Positions 54,454-61,966 of a stretch of 64,000 nt of DNA are shown piece after piece (position 1 is the first letter of the stretch; every line of letters starts with the position of its first letter). The notes beneath the pieces were generated by a model. The model did no database searches. It worked only from the letters and a program-made list of their open reading frames with translations, and had not been told where the DNA came from. The stretch is from positions 1 through 64,000 of the forward strand of contig JAHFPV010000011.1 in the NCBI GenBank assembly GCA_023266575.1. Direction: 5' to 3'. A program made the position numbers and the translations under genes. The stretch is from Sphingobium sp. (GTDB lineage: Bacteria; Pseudomonadota; Alphaproteobacteria; Sphingomonadales; Sphingomonadaceae).

Positions 54454-54732
54454 TCAGGCCGCAGTCGGCTGCAGCAGGCGCAGGACCGATTGCAGGCCAT
54501 CCTCGCTCGCCGTCGCCAGCGGCAGGGGGCGATCGGGCAGGCCGTCATGCTGGCTGTTGAGGAACAGGATCGCGGCGGGCGCGCCCAGTTTCTCGATCAC
54601 GATGCGGGTGACGCGACCCTGCCGTTCGGCTTCTGCCGGAGACAGGCGCACCGCATTATGCGGAATGAAGCGGCGGCCCGGCGATGTGCGGTTGGTGGCT
54701 GGCGCTGGCTGAACAGGGATATCGGTCGTCAT
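54454..54732 (-). CDS. Small protein with MbcA/ParS-like toxin-binding C-terminus
   Basis: 92 residues. The C-terminal part ILFLNSQHDGLPDRPLPLA followed by SEDGLQSVLRLL matches the MbcA/ParS/DUF2384 pattern (L-N-x-x-n-x-x-L-x-x-R-x-P-l ... V-x-x-L-L). The N-terminal half is short and has no clear Xre helix-turn-helix. No RES-type toxin gene lies beside it, so a classical toxin-antitoxin pair is not seen. It is convergent with bdhA and is followed upstream by two other tiny genes on the same strand. Confidence 0.55.
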   Translation of the reverse strand: MTTDIPVQPAPATNRTSPGRRFIPHNAVRLSPAEAERQGRVTRIVIEKLGAPAAILFLNSQHDGLPDRPLPLATASEDGLQSVLRLLQPTAA

Positions 54733-54735
54733 CGT

Positions 54736-54864
54736 TCAGCTTTTCAGCGTCACGATGCCGACCGGGCCGGGCTTGGTCGACGGGTTGGACGCATTGGCCT
54801 TGGGCGGCTTTTCCGCCTTGGGCTTGCGCGTCTCGCGGCTCGATTTCTTCTGACTTTTGGCCAT
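54736..54864 (-). CDS. 42-residue basic hypothetical protein
   Basis: An ATG at 54864 opens a frame rich in Lys, Ser and Pro (MAKSQKKSSRETRKPKAEKP at the start, VGIVTLKS at the end). It is intrinsically disordered and strongly basic, with spacing of 3 nt to the next gene downstream. Such short basic proteins recur in alphaproteobacteria as I recall; the function is unknown. Confidence 0.6.
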   Translation of the reverse strand: MAKSQKKSSRETRKPKAEKPPKANASNPSTKPGPVGIVTLKS

Positions 54865-54876
54865 GATCTGGGTCTT

Positions 54877-55146
54877 TCAGTTCGCGGGAGTCGACGGCTG
54901 TTGCGCAGCGTTCAATGCGGCTTCGGCATCCTCTTCGGCACGGAATTCGGCGGCGATCGCTTCGTCCTCCGTTTCCACCGTGCGGGTTGCGCGGCGGCGT
55001 TCGGCGCTGGCGGCGAGCTTTGCTTCGCGGCCCCAGGCGTTGGCGGCCGCAACCGCGACGCGGCGGGCGTTGGGCAGGGTTTCGGACAATGAACGGGCGT
55101 GATGGATCGACTGCTGAGCAAGGCAGAAGGCGGATGTCTGGGCCAT
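54877..55146 (-). CDS. Ala-rich helical hypothetical protein
   Basis: 89 residues, almost entirely predicted alpha-helical with many Ala, Glu and Arg (AVAAANAWGREAKLAASAERR). No known domain. It lies 12 nt upstream of the 42-residue gene on the same strand, and with the MbcA-like gene forms a three-gene run of very small proteins that is probably one transcript. Confidence 0.6.
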   Translation of the reverse strand: MAQTSAFCLAQQSIHHARSLSETLPNARRVAVAAANAWGREAKLAASAERRRATRTVETEDEAIAAEFRAEEDAEAALNAAQQPSTPAN

Positions 55147-55407
55147 GGAGCAGGCTCCTTTGCACGAGGAAATCGAGATATCGGGGCGACAGGAGGCGCT
55201 TCGTCGGACGCGCGCGGGTCAGTCATGTCGCAAGGGGGGCGGACGATCATGTGGCCGCGCAGTGCGGCGGATCGTTCCTTTCACATGTGAAATAGGTTGG
55301 ATCGCATGAGTTTACAAGGGCCGGTGCTTTTTCATCGCCCGCCACGCTCCCCCCTTTAACAGGCGTAGAATCCCCTTATGCTGCGGGCAACCAAGGGAGA
55401 CTTCATC

Positions 55408-56769
55408 ATGCGCCATGCGCTCACGGCCATATTGGCCGCCGCCAGCCTGTCGTCCATCGCTACCGCCCAGACCGAACCGACGGCTCCAGCCCCCGCACCG
55501 GCTGCGCCGCCGCAAAGCGCGATCGGCGCGACGATCGCGAAGGATATGGACGGGCTGATGACGCTCTACCGCGATCTTCACGCCAATCCCGAACTGTCGG
55601 AGCAGGAGGTAAACACCGCCGCCAAGCTGGCCAAGCGCCTGAAAGCGATGAAGTTTGACGTGACCGAGAAAGTCGGCGGCACCGGCGTCGTCGCGGTGAT
55701 GAAGAACGGGTCCGGTCCGGTGCTGCTGATCCGCGCCGATATGGACGGCTTGCCGGTGGTGGAGCAGACCGGCCTGCCCTTCGCATCGAAGGTGCGGACC
55801 AAGACCCCCGAAGGCGTGGAGACCGGCGTGATGCACGCCTGCGGCCATGACACGCACATGACCGCCTTCATCGAAACCGCGAAGCTGCTGGCGGCGGCGA
55901 AGGACGATTGGAAAGGCACGCTGGTGATGATCCTCCAGCCCGCCGAAGAGGTCGGACGCGGCGCGCGGCTGATGCTGGAGGATGGGCTTTATACCCGTTT
56001 CCCCAAGCCCACCCACGCCATCGCCTTTCACGACGCGGCCAATCTGGAAGCGGGGAAGATCGGCTATACGCCCGGCTATGCGCTGGCCAATGTCGACAGC
56101 GTGGACATAGTGGTGCGGGGCGTCGGCGGCCATGGCGCCTATCCGCAAACGACCAAGGACCCGATCGTGCTGGGATCGCGGATCGTGGGCGCGCTTCAGA
56201 CTTTGGTGAGCCGGGAGCAGGAACCGTCCGACCCGGCGGTCGTGACGGTGGGCAGTTTTCAGGGCGGGGCCAAGCATAATATCATCCCCGACGAGGCGAA
56301 ATTGCTGCTGACGATCCGCAGCTATTCGGACGAGACGCGGGCGAAGCTGATCGAGGGGATCAAGCGGATTTCGCGCGGCGAGGCGATTGCGGCAGGGGTG
56401 CCGGACGACCGGATGCCGGTGGTGACGGTGAAGGACGAATTTACGCCCTCCACCTATAATCCACCCGAATTTGCCGAACAGATGGCAGGCGTGCTGAAAG
56501 CCCATTTCCCGCAAGACCAGGTGGTCAAGACCCCGGCGGTGATGGGCGGCGAGGATTTCGGCCGCTTCTATCGCGCGGACAAGAGCATCAACAGTTTCAT
56601 CTTCTGGGTCGGCGGCGTGCCGGCTGACAAGATGGCGGCAGCTCAGGCGGGACAGACAACGCTCCCCTCCCTCCACAGCCCCTTCTGGGCGCCGCAAGCC
56701 GACAAGGTAATCGGGTCGGCCAGCGAGGCGATGACGGTGCTGGCGCTGGATATATTGAAGAAGGAGTAG
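55408..56769 (+). CDS. Exported M20-family amidohydrolase
   Basis: 453 residues from ATG 55408 (GGGAGA ribosome site). A signal peptide ends near IATAQTEP. Metal and catalytic motifs: RADMDGLPV, HACGHDTHM (zinc ligands), LQPAEEVGRGA (catalytic Glu pair) and MGGEDFGRFY. This fits hippurate hydrolase/amidohydrolase (M20D) enzymes, but secreted to the periplasm. The likely substrates are N-acyl amino acids or peptides. Convergent with the nucleotidyltransferase of the HPr-rel-A cassette. Confidence 0.9.
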   Translation: MRHALTAILAAASLSSIATAQTEPTAPAPAPAAPPQSAIGATIAKDMDGLMTLYRDLHANPELSEQEVNTAAKLAKRLKAMKFDVTEKVGGTGVVAVMKNGSGPVLLIRADMDGLPVVEQTGLPFASKVRTKTPEGVETGVMHACGHDTHMTAFIETAKLLAAAKDDWKGTLVMILQPAEEVGRGARLMLEDGLYTRFPKPTHAIAFHDAANLEAGKIGYTPGYALANVDSVDIVVRGVGGHGAYPQTTKDPIVLGSRIVGALQTLVSREQEPSDPAVVTVGSFQGGAKHNIIPDEAKLLLTIRSYSDETRAKLIEGIKRISRGEAIAAGVPDDRMPVVTVKDEFTPSTYNPPEFAEQMAGVLKAHFPQDQVVKTPAVMGGEDFGRFYRADKSINSFIFWVGGVPADKMAAAQAGQTTLPSLHSPFWAPQADKVIGSASEAMTVLALDILKKE

Positions 56770-56779
56770 GATGCGCCGC

Positions 56780-57769
56780 CTAGCTCGGCCGATGCCCCTT
56801 GCGCCATTTGGTCCACAGGTGCCGGGCGAGCATCAGCGGAGGCATACGCAACCAGTGGGAGCGCAGGAAGAAGGCGAATATCAGCGCCTTGCGGGTCTCG
56901 CGGCCCCAGCCGTCGCGCGCCAGCAACCGGGCGCGGATCAGCCGGTCCCATAAAGTCAGGCGCGCGCCGGGGCTGTAGAGCGCGGCGGCGAGGCGTCGGG
57001 CTTGCTGGACATGGGGCAGCAAACCGTGCCGGGCGGCACGGGCTATCACTATGTCCGGGTCAGTGTCGGCCAGCAGATGATGGATGTCCCACAGGTTGCG
57101 CAGGCCGCCCTGCAAATCGCCATCGGCCAGCATATGGGCGACGGCGTGGACGACGCGATCTTCGGACGAGAGGACGTACAAGCCATCACCCAAAGGCACA
57201 GCGTCAGCGATCATCGCGGCGGCGTCCGGGGTCTGGCGCGCGGTCAGCGGCAATATCGTGTGATGCACGTCGATCATCCGGTCGCGCGTGGCGTGGATCA
57301 TCGGCGGGAGTTCGTGCATCCATTGGCGATAATAGGCGTCGTCATAGGGATCATCCTTCACCCATTCCCAGCCTGCTGCGATCAGCGCCTGTTCGACCGC
57401 CGCCATCGCCTCCACCGGGACGAGGATGTCGAGATCGCCGATGAAACGGCCCTGCCCGGCCTTCAGCCCGGCGGCGGCATAGGCGGTGCCTTTGAGCAGC
57501 ACGACGCGCACGCCCAACGCCCCAAGCGCCTGTGCCGCGCGGTCGGCTTCCCATAGCGCCTGCCGCGCTTCGCGGGCGGCGTCGGCCCGCGCGTCGGACA
57601 GGATCGGCATGACCGCTGGTGGCACGGCGACGTCGGCCAGGCGAAAGGCCAGCGTCCCGATCAGCCGTTCGGCGCGGGCAGCTGCGATCAGGCCGTTCCA
57701 GCCCGATGCGTCCAGCCCGGCAACGGACGCGGGATCGCGTAGCGTCCGCACCAGCAAGGCAGCGCTCAT
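56780..57769 (-). CDS. Nucleotidyltransferase (NTP_transf_5 type) of the HPr-rel-A cassette
   Basis: 329 residues from ATG 57769 (ATGA overlap with the HprK-like gene). The conserved region VVLLKGTAYAAAGL and RFIGDLDILVP contains the G-D-x-D of this nucleotidyltransferase family; the His-rich MIDVHHTILP segment follows. The C-terminal half is helical and basic. The reaction is unknown. It is the last of a four-gene run: Tat-signal protein, PqqD-like, HprK-like, nucleotidyltransferase. Confidence 0.8.
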   Translation of the reverse strand: MSAALLVRTLRDPASVAGLDASGWNGLIAAARAERLIGTLAFRLADVAVPPAVMPILSDARADAAREARQALWEADRAAQALGALGVRVVLLKGTAYAAAGLKAGQGRFIGDLDILVPVEAMAAVEQALIAAGWEWVKDDPYDDAYYRQWMHELPPMIHATRDRMIDVHHTILPLTARQTPDAAAMIADAVPLGDGLYVLSSEDRVVHAVAHMLADGDLQGGLRNLWDIHHLLADTDPDIVIARAARHGLLPHVQQARRLAAALYSPGARLTLWDRLIRARLLARDGWGRETRKALIFAFFLRSHWLRMPPLMLARHLWTKWRKGHRPS

Positions 57770-58629
57770 GTCCTCTCCTCCCACAGCCGTTCGACCATGG
57801 CGATGGCCTCCTCACCCGTGGGGAAGTCAATGGCGCGTGCGGGAACATGCTGGACGAAACGGGTCAGCGCGGCGAAGCCCGGTTCGCCCAGCGCGACATA
57901 ATTGGTCGACGCCTGGGTCAGGCGCATGAAGATTTCCGCCTGGCGGACGGCACGCATATCGGCGGCGTGGCCGAAGCGGGGAAAGAGCAGCAGCGCGGGC
58001 ATCGCCCCCTTCCCCATACGCGCGACCGCGTCACGGCGGGGGACCATGTGGCGAATATCGCCCTTGGCAGTGGCCGCAAGCAGCGGTCCCATGCGGGCCT
58101 CCCCGACTTCGCCCGCCACCACGTCGATCGCGCGATTCTTCAGGCTGACGAGGCGGGGAAAGGGCAGGATCGCGCCGCTGTCGAGGTCCAGCAAGGCAAA
58201 TTCATCACCCATGAAGCGCCAGCCGCGTTCGCCAAGCAGCGCAGCCAGGGTCGATTTGCCGGAGCCTGACTCGCCAGTCATCACCAGCACGCGGCCATCC
58301 TTCTCCACACTCGACGCATGGAGCAGCAAATGCCGCCGCCAGCCCAGCGCCATTTGCAGGTTCATCCCCATTTCCGCCGCCAGCAGGCCATGGGACAGGC
58401 TCATCGGTGCAGCGTCTGCCAGGCCATGGTCGCCAGTGATGAAGATGGACGGGCGGATGAAGCGGCGCACAAGGCTGGTCGGCTGGAGCCGGACAGTGAA
58501 ATCGGCGATCGCGTCGATCGGCTGCGGATAGGCGGCGTAGAGGCGGGCAAGCTCTGCGATCGGCGCGGGCCAGGCAGAGCCGATGCGGAAGGTCGCAGGA
58601 CCAATGCGCAGGGTCAGGCTCTGCCTCAT
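57766..58629 (-). CDS. HPr-kinase-related protein A (HPr-rel-A system)
   Basis: 287 residues from ATG 58629. The centre matches HPr kinase/phosphorylase: LLHASSVEK, then Walker A MTGESGSGKSTLA (about 118-129) and FMGDEFALLDLD. It lacks the N-terminal HPr-kinase domain. The family is named HprK-related kinase A and is typically found with a PqqD-like protein. No HPr gene is nearby, so its substrate is probably not HPr. Overlaps both neighbours by 4 nt. Confidence 0.82.
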   Translation of the reverse strand: MRQSLTLRIGPATFRIGSAWPAPIAELARLYAAYPQPIDAIADFTVRLQPTSLVRRFIRPSIFITGDHGLADAAPMSLSHGLLAAEMGMNLQMALGWRRHLLLHASSVEKDGRVLVMTGESGSGKSTLAALLGERGWRFMGDEFALLDLDSGAILPFPRLVSLKNRAIDVVAGEVGEARMGPLLAATAKGDIRHMVPRRDAVARMGKGAMPALLLFPRFGHAADMRAVRQAEIFMRLTQASTNYVALGEPGFAALTRFVQHVPARAIDFPTGEEAIAMVERLWEERT

Positions 58630-58922
58630 GCCGGGCGCACCAGACCGAGCGCCACCAGCGCGTCGAGATGCACGGCGATTTCGCGCATGGCATCGTCCGG
58701 CACGCCAAGGTCGAAGCTGCGCGTCAGCCGGTCGTGAATCTGCGCCACGCTGGCGGGGGCGCCGTCGGCCAGTTGATCGAGAATTTCGGGGACCGGGCTG
58801 ATCACCATATGGGTCTGGCCCGACCGGGGATGATAGAGCAGCACGATATCGTCGAGCGCGCAGGCGGTCACCGCGTCCGCCCCGTCCCGCCGATAGAGTT
58901 TCGTTGCTGTCACTATCGCCAC
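58626..58922 (-). CDS. PqqD-family peptide chaperone of the HPr-rel-A system
   Basis: 98 residues from GTG 58922. The winged-helix PqqD/RRE fold is suggested by YRRDGADAVTACALDD, DIVLLYHPRSGQTHMV and HLDALVALGLVRPA. PqqD-like proteins bind the leader of a peptide and present it to a modifying enzyme. Here the neighbour is an HprK-like ATPase. It precedes that gene with a 4-nt overlap and follows the Tat-signal gene by 45 nt. Confidence 0.82.
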   Translation of the reverse strand: MAIVTATKLYRRDGADAVTACALDDIVLLYHPRSGQTHMVISPVPEILDQLADGAPASVAQIHDRLTRSFDLGVPDDAMREIAVHLDALVALGLVRPA

Positions 58923-58967
58923 CTCGCACCGTCCGCCCTGCCCTAACGCAGAGGGGTAGCCAAGTGC

Positions 58968-59408
58968 CTAACGTGGCATCTGGAGCGAGGCGTAGCAGGT
59001 GAAGCCGCTGGTGCCCGACTGGAGGCGGCGGATATAGTTGAGATAGGCCTGGTTCTGCTGATAGCTGGTGCCGGGCAGCGGGCGGCCACGCAGCGCCTGC
59101 TTGACCTGTTCTCCGGTGAAAGGGCGGCCAGTGCCGGGGAAGGCACCGGGCGTCCCGGCGGGAACGAGCTGGCCATTGGGGGCGATCAGATTGCCCGCCC
59201 GGCTGGCGTCCGGCACGGGTATCGTGCAGTTGAGGACCGAGGCAGCGGTGTTCGCCAGCGCCGGGCGGATCGACACGATCGCGGAGGCAGCCGCTGCGCC
59301 GCCCATCAGCAGCTGGCGACGCGACGGCACGGCCAGATCGGGCGTATCGGCCTGCGCAGCCGCTTCGGGCTGCTGGTCATCATCCTGTCCGGTCATCGGC
59401 TCGCTCAT
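58968..59408 (-). CDS. Tat-signal exported protein next to the HPr-rel-A genes
   Basis: 146 residues from ATG 59408; an in-frame ATG at 59471 would add 21. The twin-arginine signal is SRRQLLMGGAAAASAIVS with cleavage near RPALANTA, so the protein is exported folded. The mature part has two Cys (NCTIPVPDAS and GFTCYASLQMPR). No recognised family. Being first in the operon with a PqqD-like chaperone and kinase, it is a candidate substrate, which is inference from position only. A divergent phoR gene starts 98 nt away. Confidence 0.6.
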   Translation of the reverse strand: MSEPMTGQDDDQQPEAAAQADTPDLAVPSRRQLLMGGAAAASAIVSIRPALANTAASVLNCTIPVPDASRAGNLIAPNGQLVPAGTPGAFPGTGRPFTGEQVKQALRGRPLPGTSYQQNQAYLNYIRRLQSGTSGFTCYASLQMPR

Positions 59409-59506
59409 CTGATCCTGATCCGCTATCGGGCTTGCCAAAGCGTCATGATTGCACGCTATTGGGTCTGACATCGCAGCAAATACGCGACAAATCCAGTGCG
59501 GTAACC

Positions 59507-60751
59507 ATGAATCGACTCAGTCTTTCCCAGATCATCGCGTCCTTCGCCGTCCTCTTGCTCAGCACGGGCGCTGCCTTGATGATGGGCGCATCCCCCTTTG
59601 CCATCGCGCTGCCGGTGTTGGCCGGGGTGATCGTCCTGGCCATCACGGCGGATGCCGGGACGCCGCCGCCCGATGTGCCGGACGTGGCGATGGATGAGCC
59701 GGACCTGATCGACCATCCCGATTTCGCCAGCCTGCTGGAGGGGATTTCCGATCCGCTGATGCTGGTGGAGCGCGGGCGGATTGCGCGCGCCAACCGGGCG
59801 GCGCAGCGCCTGCTGGGCGCGCATATCGAGGGGGACGATGCACGCATCGCCATCCGCCACCCTGCCGCCGCTGAACGGCTGGCGAGCCTGGCCCCGCTGG
59901 CCGAACCGTTCATGATCGAACTGGTGGGGCTGGGAACGCGCGAGCAGCGGTGGCAGATGCGGGTCGCGCCGGTCGGTGCAGTGGCCGACATGCGCCGCCT
60001 GGTGCATCTGGTCGACCATAGCGGCACCCATGCCGCCGAGCGGATGCGGGTCGATTTCGTCGCCAATGCCAGCCACGAATTGCGCACGCCGCTGGCCGGG
60101 ATATTGGGCTTTATCGAAACGCTGGCCGACCCGGAACTCGGCAAGGATGACGAGACGCGGCAGCGCTTCCTGAAGATCATGGATGGCGAGGCGCGGCGGA
60201 TGCAGCGGCTGGTCGATGATCTCATCTCCCTTTCGCGGATCGAGGCGGAGAAATATCGCGCGCCGGACGCATCGGTCGATCTGGGCGAACTGGTCGCCGA
60301 AGCGGTCAATGTGTTCCGCTCCAGCCATGGCGAACGGGGCCGCGAGGTGGAGATGGAGGTCTCGCCGGGGCGGCAGGCGGTGCAGGGCGACCGGGCGCAG
60401 CTGTCGCAACTGCTGCACAATCTGATCGGCAATTCGGTGAAATATGGCCGCCCCGGCACGCCGATCCGGGTGACGCTGTCGGAGGGAGGCAGCCGCATGT
60501 GCCGCCTGTCCGTGGCCGACGAAGGCGAAGGGATTGGCCCGGATCATCTGCCGCGCCTGACCGAACGATTCTATCGCGTCGATTCGGGACGCAGCCGGGC
60601 GATGGGCGGCACCGGACTGGGCCTCGCGATCGTCAAACATATTGTCGAGCGGCATCGCGGACGGCTGGACGTGGCGAGCGTGCTGGGCAAAGGGACGACC
60701 GTGACCGTCTTGCTGCCGCTGATGCATGAGGCGGACGGCGGGCAGGTTTGA
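59507..60751 (+). CDS. phoR: Phosphate-regulon sensor histidine kinase PhoR
   Basis: 414 residues from ATG 59507. Two N-terminal membrane helices (about 9-47), a PAS-like domain (about 73-170) with DPLMLVERGRIARANRAAQ, a DHp domain with NASHELRTPLAGILGF (H190) and a HATPase with HNLIGNSVKYGRPG, DEGEGIGP and GTGLGLAIVKHI. The small-HAMP-less layout fits PhoR. Its position before pst supports control of phosphate starvation through PhoB, which would be encoded beyond the window. Confidence 0.92.
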   Translation: MNRLSLSQIIASFAVLLLSTGAALMMGASPFAIALPVLAGVIVLAITADAGTPPPDVPDVAMDEPDLIDHPDFASLLEGISDPLMLVERGRIARANRAAQRLLGAHIEGDDARIAIRHPAAAERLASLAPLAEPFMIELVGLGTREQRWQMRVAPVGAVADMRRLVHLVDHSGTHAAERMRVDFVANASHELRTPLAGILGFIETLADPELGKDDETRQRFLKIMDGEARRMQRLVDDLISLSRIEAEKYRAPDASVDLGELVAEAVNVFRSSHGERGREVEMEVSPGRQAVQGDRAQLSQLLHNLIGNSVKYGRPGTPIRVTLSEGGSRMCRLSVADEGEGIGPDHLPRLTERFYRVDSGRSRAMGGTGLGLAIVKHIVERHRGRLDVASVLGKGTTVTVLLPLMHEADGGQV

Positions 60752-60765
60752 CCAAAATGGCGGTC

Positions 60766-60815
60766 CTGTCATCATCGCCTTTTGCCATGTCATCAAACTG
60801 CAACCTGAATGTCAC
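60766..60815 (+). promoter_or_regulatory. Pho box upstream of pstS
   Basis: CTGTCAT at 60766-60772 is the exact Pho-box half. Further on, ATGTCAT, CTGCAAC and ATGTCAC (60787-60793, 60798-60804, 60809-60815) are spaced with 4-bp gaps, the 11-bp period of PhoB-binding direct repeats. It lies 85-134 nt before the GTG start of pstS. Confidence 0.8.
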
Positions 60816-60899
60816 AATGCCGCGATGGAGCGGCCCTATAGCGCCGGTCAAAGGGGGGCGGCGAACAGCGAATCGCGGCCTTGCATGATGGAGGTTCCC

Positions 60900-61958
60900 G
60901 TGAATAAATTCACCTTGTTCGCCGCAACGGCGTTGAGCGTTGTTTCCCTTTCCGCCTGTGGCGACCAGAGCGGCAGCGGCGGTGCGGGCCAGACCCGTGA
61001 TCAGATCCGCGCGGTCGGTTCGTCCACTGTCTATCCCTTCGCCACGGCGGTTGCCGAACTGTTCGTGCAGGGCAATCCCGGCATGAAATCGCCGATCATC
61101 GAATCGACCGGCACTGGCGGCGGCATGAAGCTGTTTTGTGCAGGCGTGGGCGCGCAGCATCCCGACATCGCCAACGCATCGCGCCGGATGAAGAAGTCCG
61201 AATTTGATATGTGCGCGGCCAATGGCGTCAAGGACATCATCGAAGTGCAGGTCGGCGTCGACGGCCTGGCCTTTGCCGAAGCCAAGAATGGCCCCGGCTA
61301 CAAGCTGACCCCCAAGATCGTGTATGAGGCGCTGGCCGCCAATCCCTATGGCAAGGGTCCGAACAAGGCGGAGACGTGGAAGGATGTCGACCCCACCCTG
61401 CCCGCCATCGCGATTTCCGTCTTTGGCCCGCCTTCGACCAGCGGCACGCGCGATTCGCTGGCTGAGCTGATCCTGGAAAAGGGCTGCCAGTCCGATCCGG
61501 CGATGAAGGAATTGAAGGACAAGAACGAGGACGAATATAAGGCGACCTGCACCCGCGTTCGCGAGGACGGCAAATATGTCGATTCGGGCGAGAATGACAA
61601 TCTGATCGTGCAGAAGCTGGGCGCCAATCCGAACGCAGTCGGCGTGTTCGGCTACAGCTTCCTGGAAGAGAATAAGGATACGCTCAAGGACGTGCCGATC
61701 AACGGCGTCGAGGCGACCTATGAGACCGTGTCGACCGGCCAATATCCCGGTGCGCGTCCGCTCTACATCTATGTGAAGAAGGCGCATATCGCCGCCATTC
61801 CGGGCTTGCAGGGCTTCCTCAACGCCTTTGCCGCCAACTGGTCGCCCGACGGAGCGCTGACCAAGCGCGGCATGGTCGCGGCACCTGAAGATGTGCGCAA
61901 GGCCAGTGCCGAAACGGTCAAGGCGCTGACCGTGCTTGACGGCTCCAAGCTGAAGTAA
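60900..61958 (+). CDS. pstS: Phosphate ABC transporter substrate-binding lipoprotein PstS
   Basis: 352 residues from GTG 60900, which has GGAGG 5 nt upstream; no ATG has a better site. The lipoprotein signal ends in SLSACGDQ. The phosphate-binding pocket motifs VGSSTVYPF and TGTGGGMK are present near the N-terminus, and GPPSTSGTRDSL in the second domain. It binds phosphate in the periplasm and delivers it to PstC/PstA. Expressed under the Pho box upstream. Confidence 0.94.
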   Translation: MNKFTLFAATALSVVSLSACGDQSGSGGAGQTRDQIRAVGSSTVYPFATAVAELFVQGNPGMKSPIIESTGTGGGMKLFCAGVGAQHPDIANASRRMKKSEFDMCAANGVKDIIEVQVGVDGLAFAEAKNGPGYKLTPKIVYEALAANPYGKGPNKAETWKDVDPTLPAIAISVFGPPSTSGTRDSLAELILEKGCQSDPAMKELKDKNEDEYKATCTRVREDGKYVDSGENDNLIVQKLGANPNAVGVFGYSFLEENKDTLKDVPINGVEATYETVSTGQYPGARPLYIYVKKAHIAAIPGLQGFLNAFAANWSPDGALTKRGMVAAPEDVRKASAETVKALTVLDGSKLK

Positions 61959-61966
61959 GGGCCATA

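Noticed and set aside
54454-54732. Complete toxin-antitoxin pair
   Set aside because: No RES-domain or other toxin lies next to the MbcA-like gene.
56780-59408. Lasso-peptide or PQQ biosynthesis cluster
   Set aside because: No radical SAM enzyme, asparagine-synthetase-like cyclase or leader peptidase of those pathways is present; only the PqqD-like part is shared.
59456-60796. 446-codon minus-strand frame over phoR
   Set aside because: Antisense to phoR, whose histidine kinase motifs are complete.
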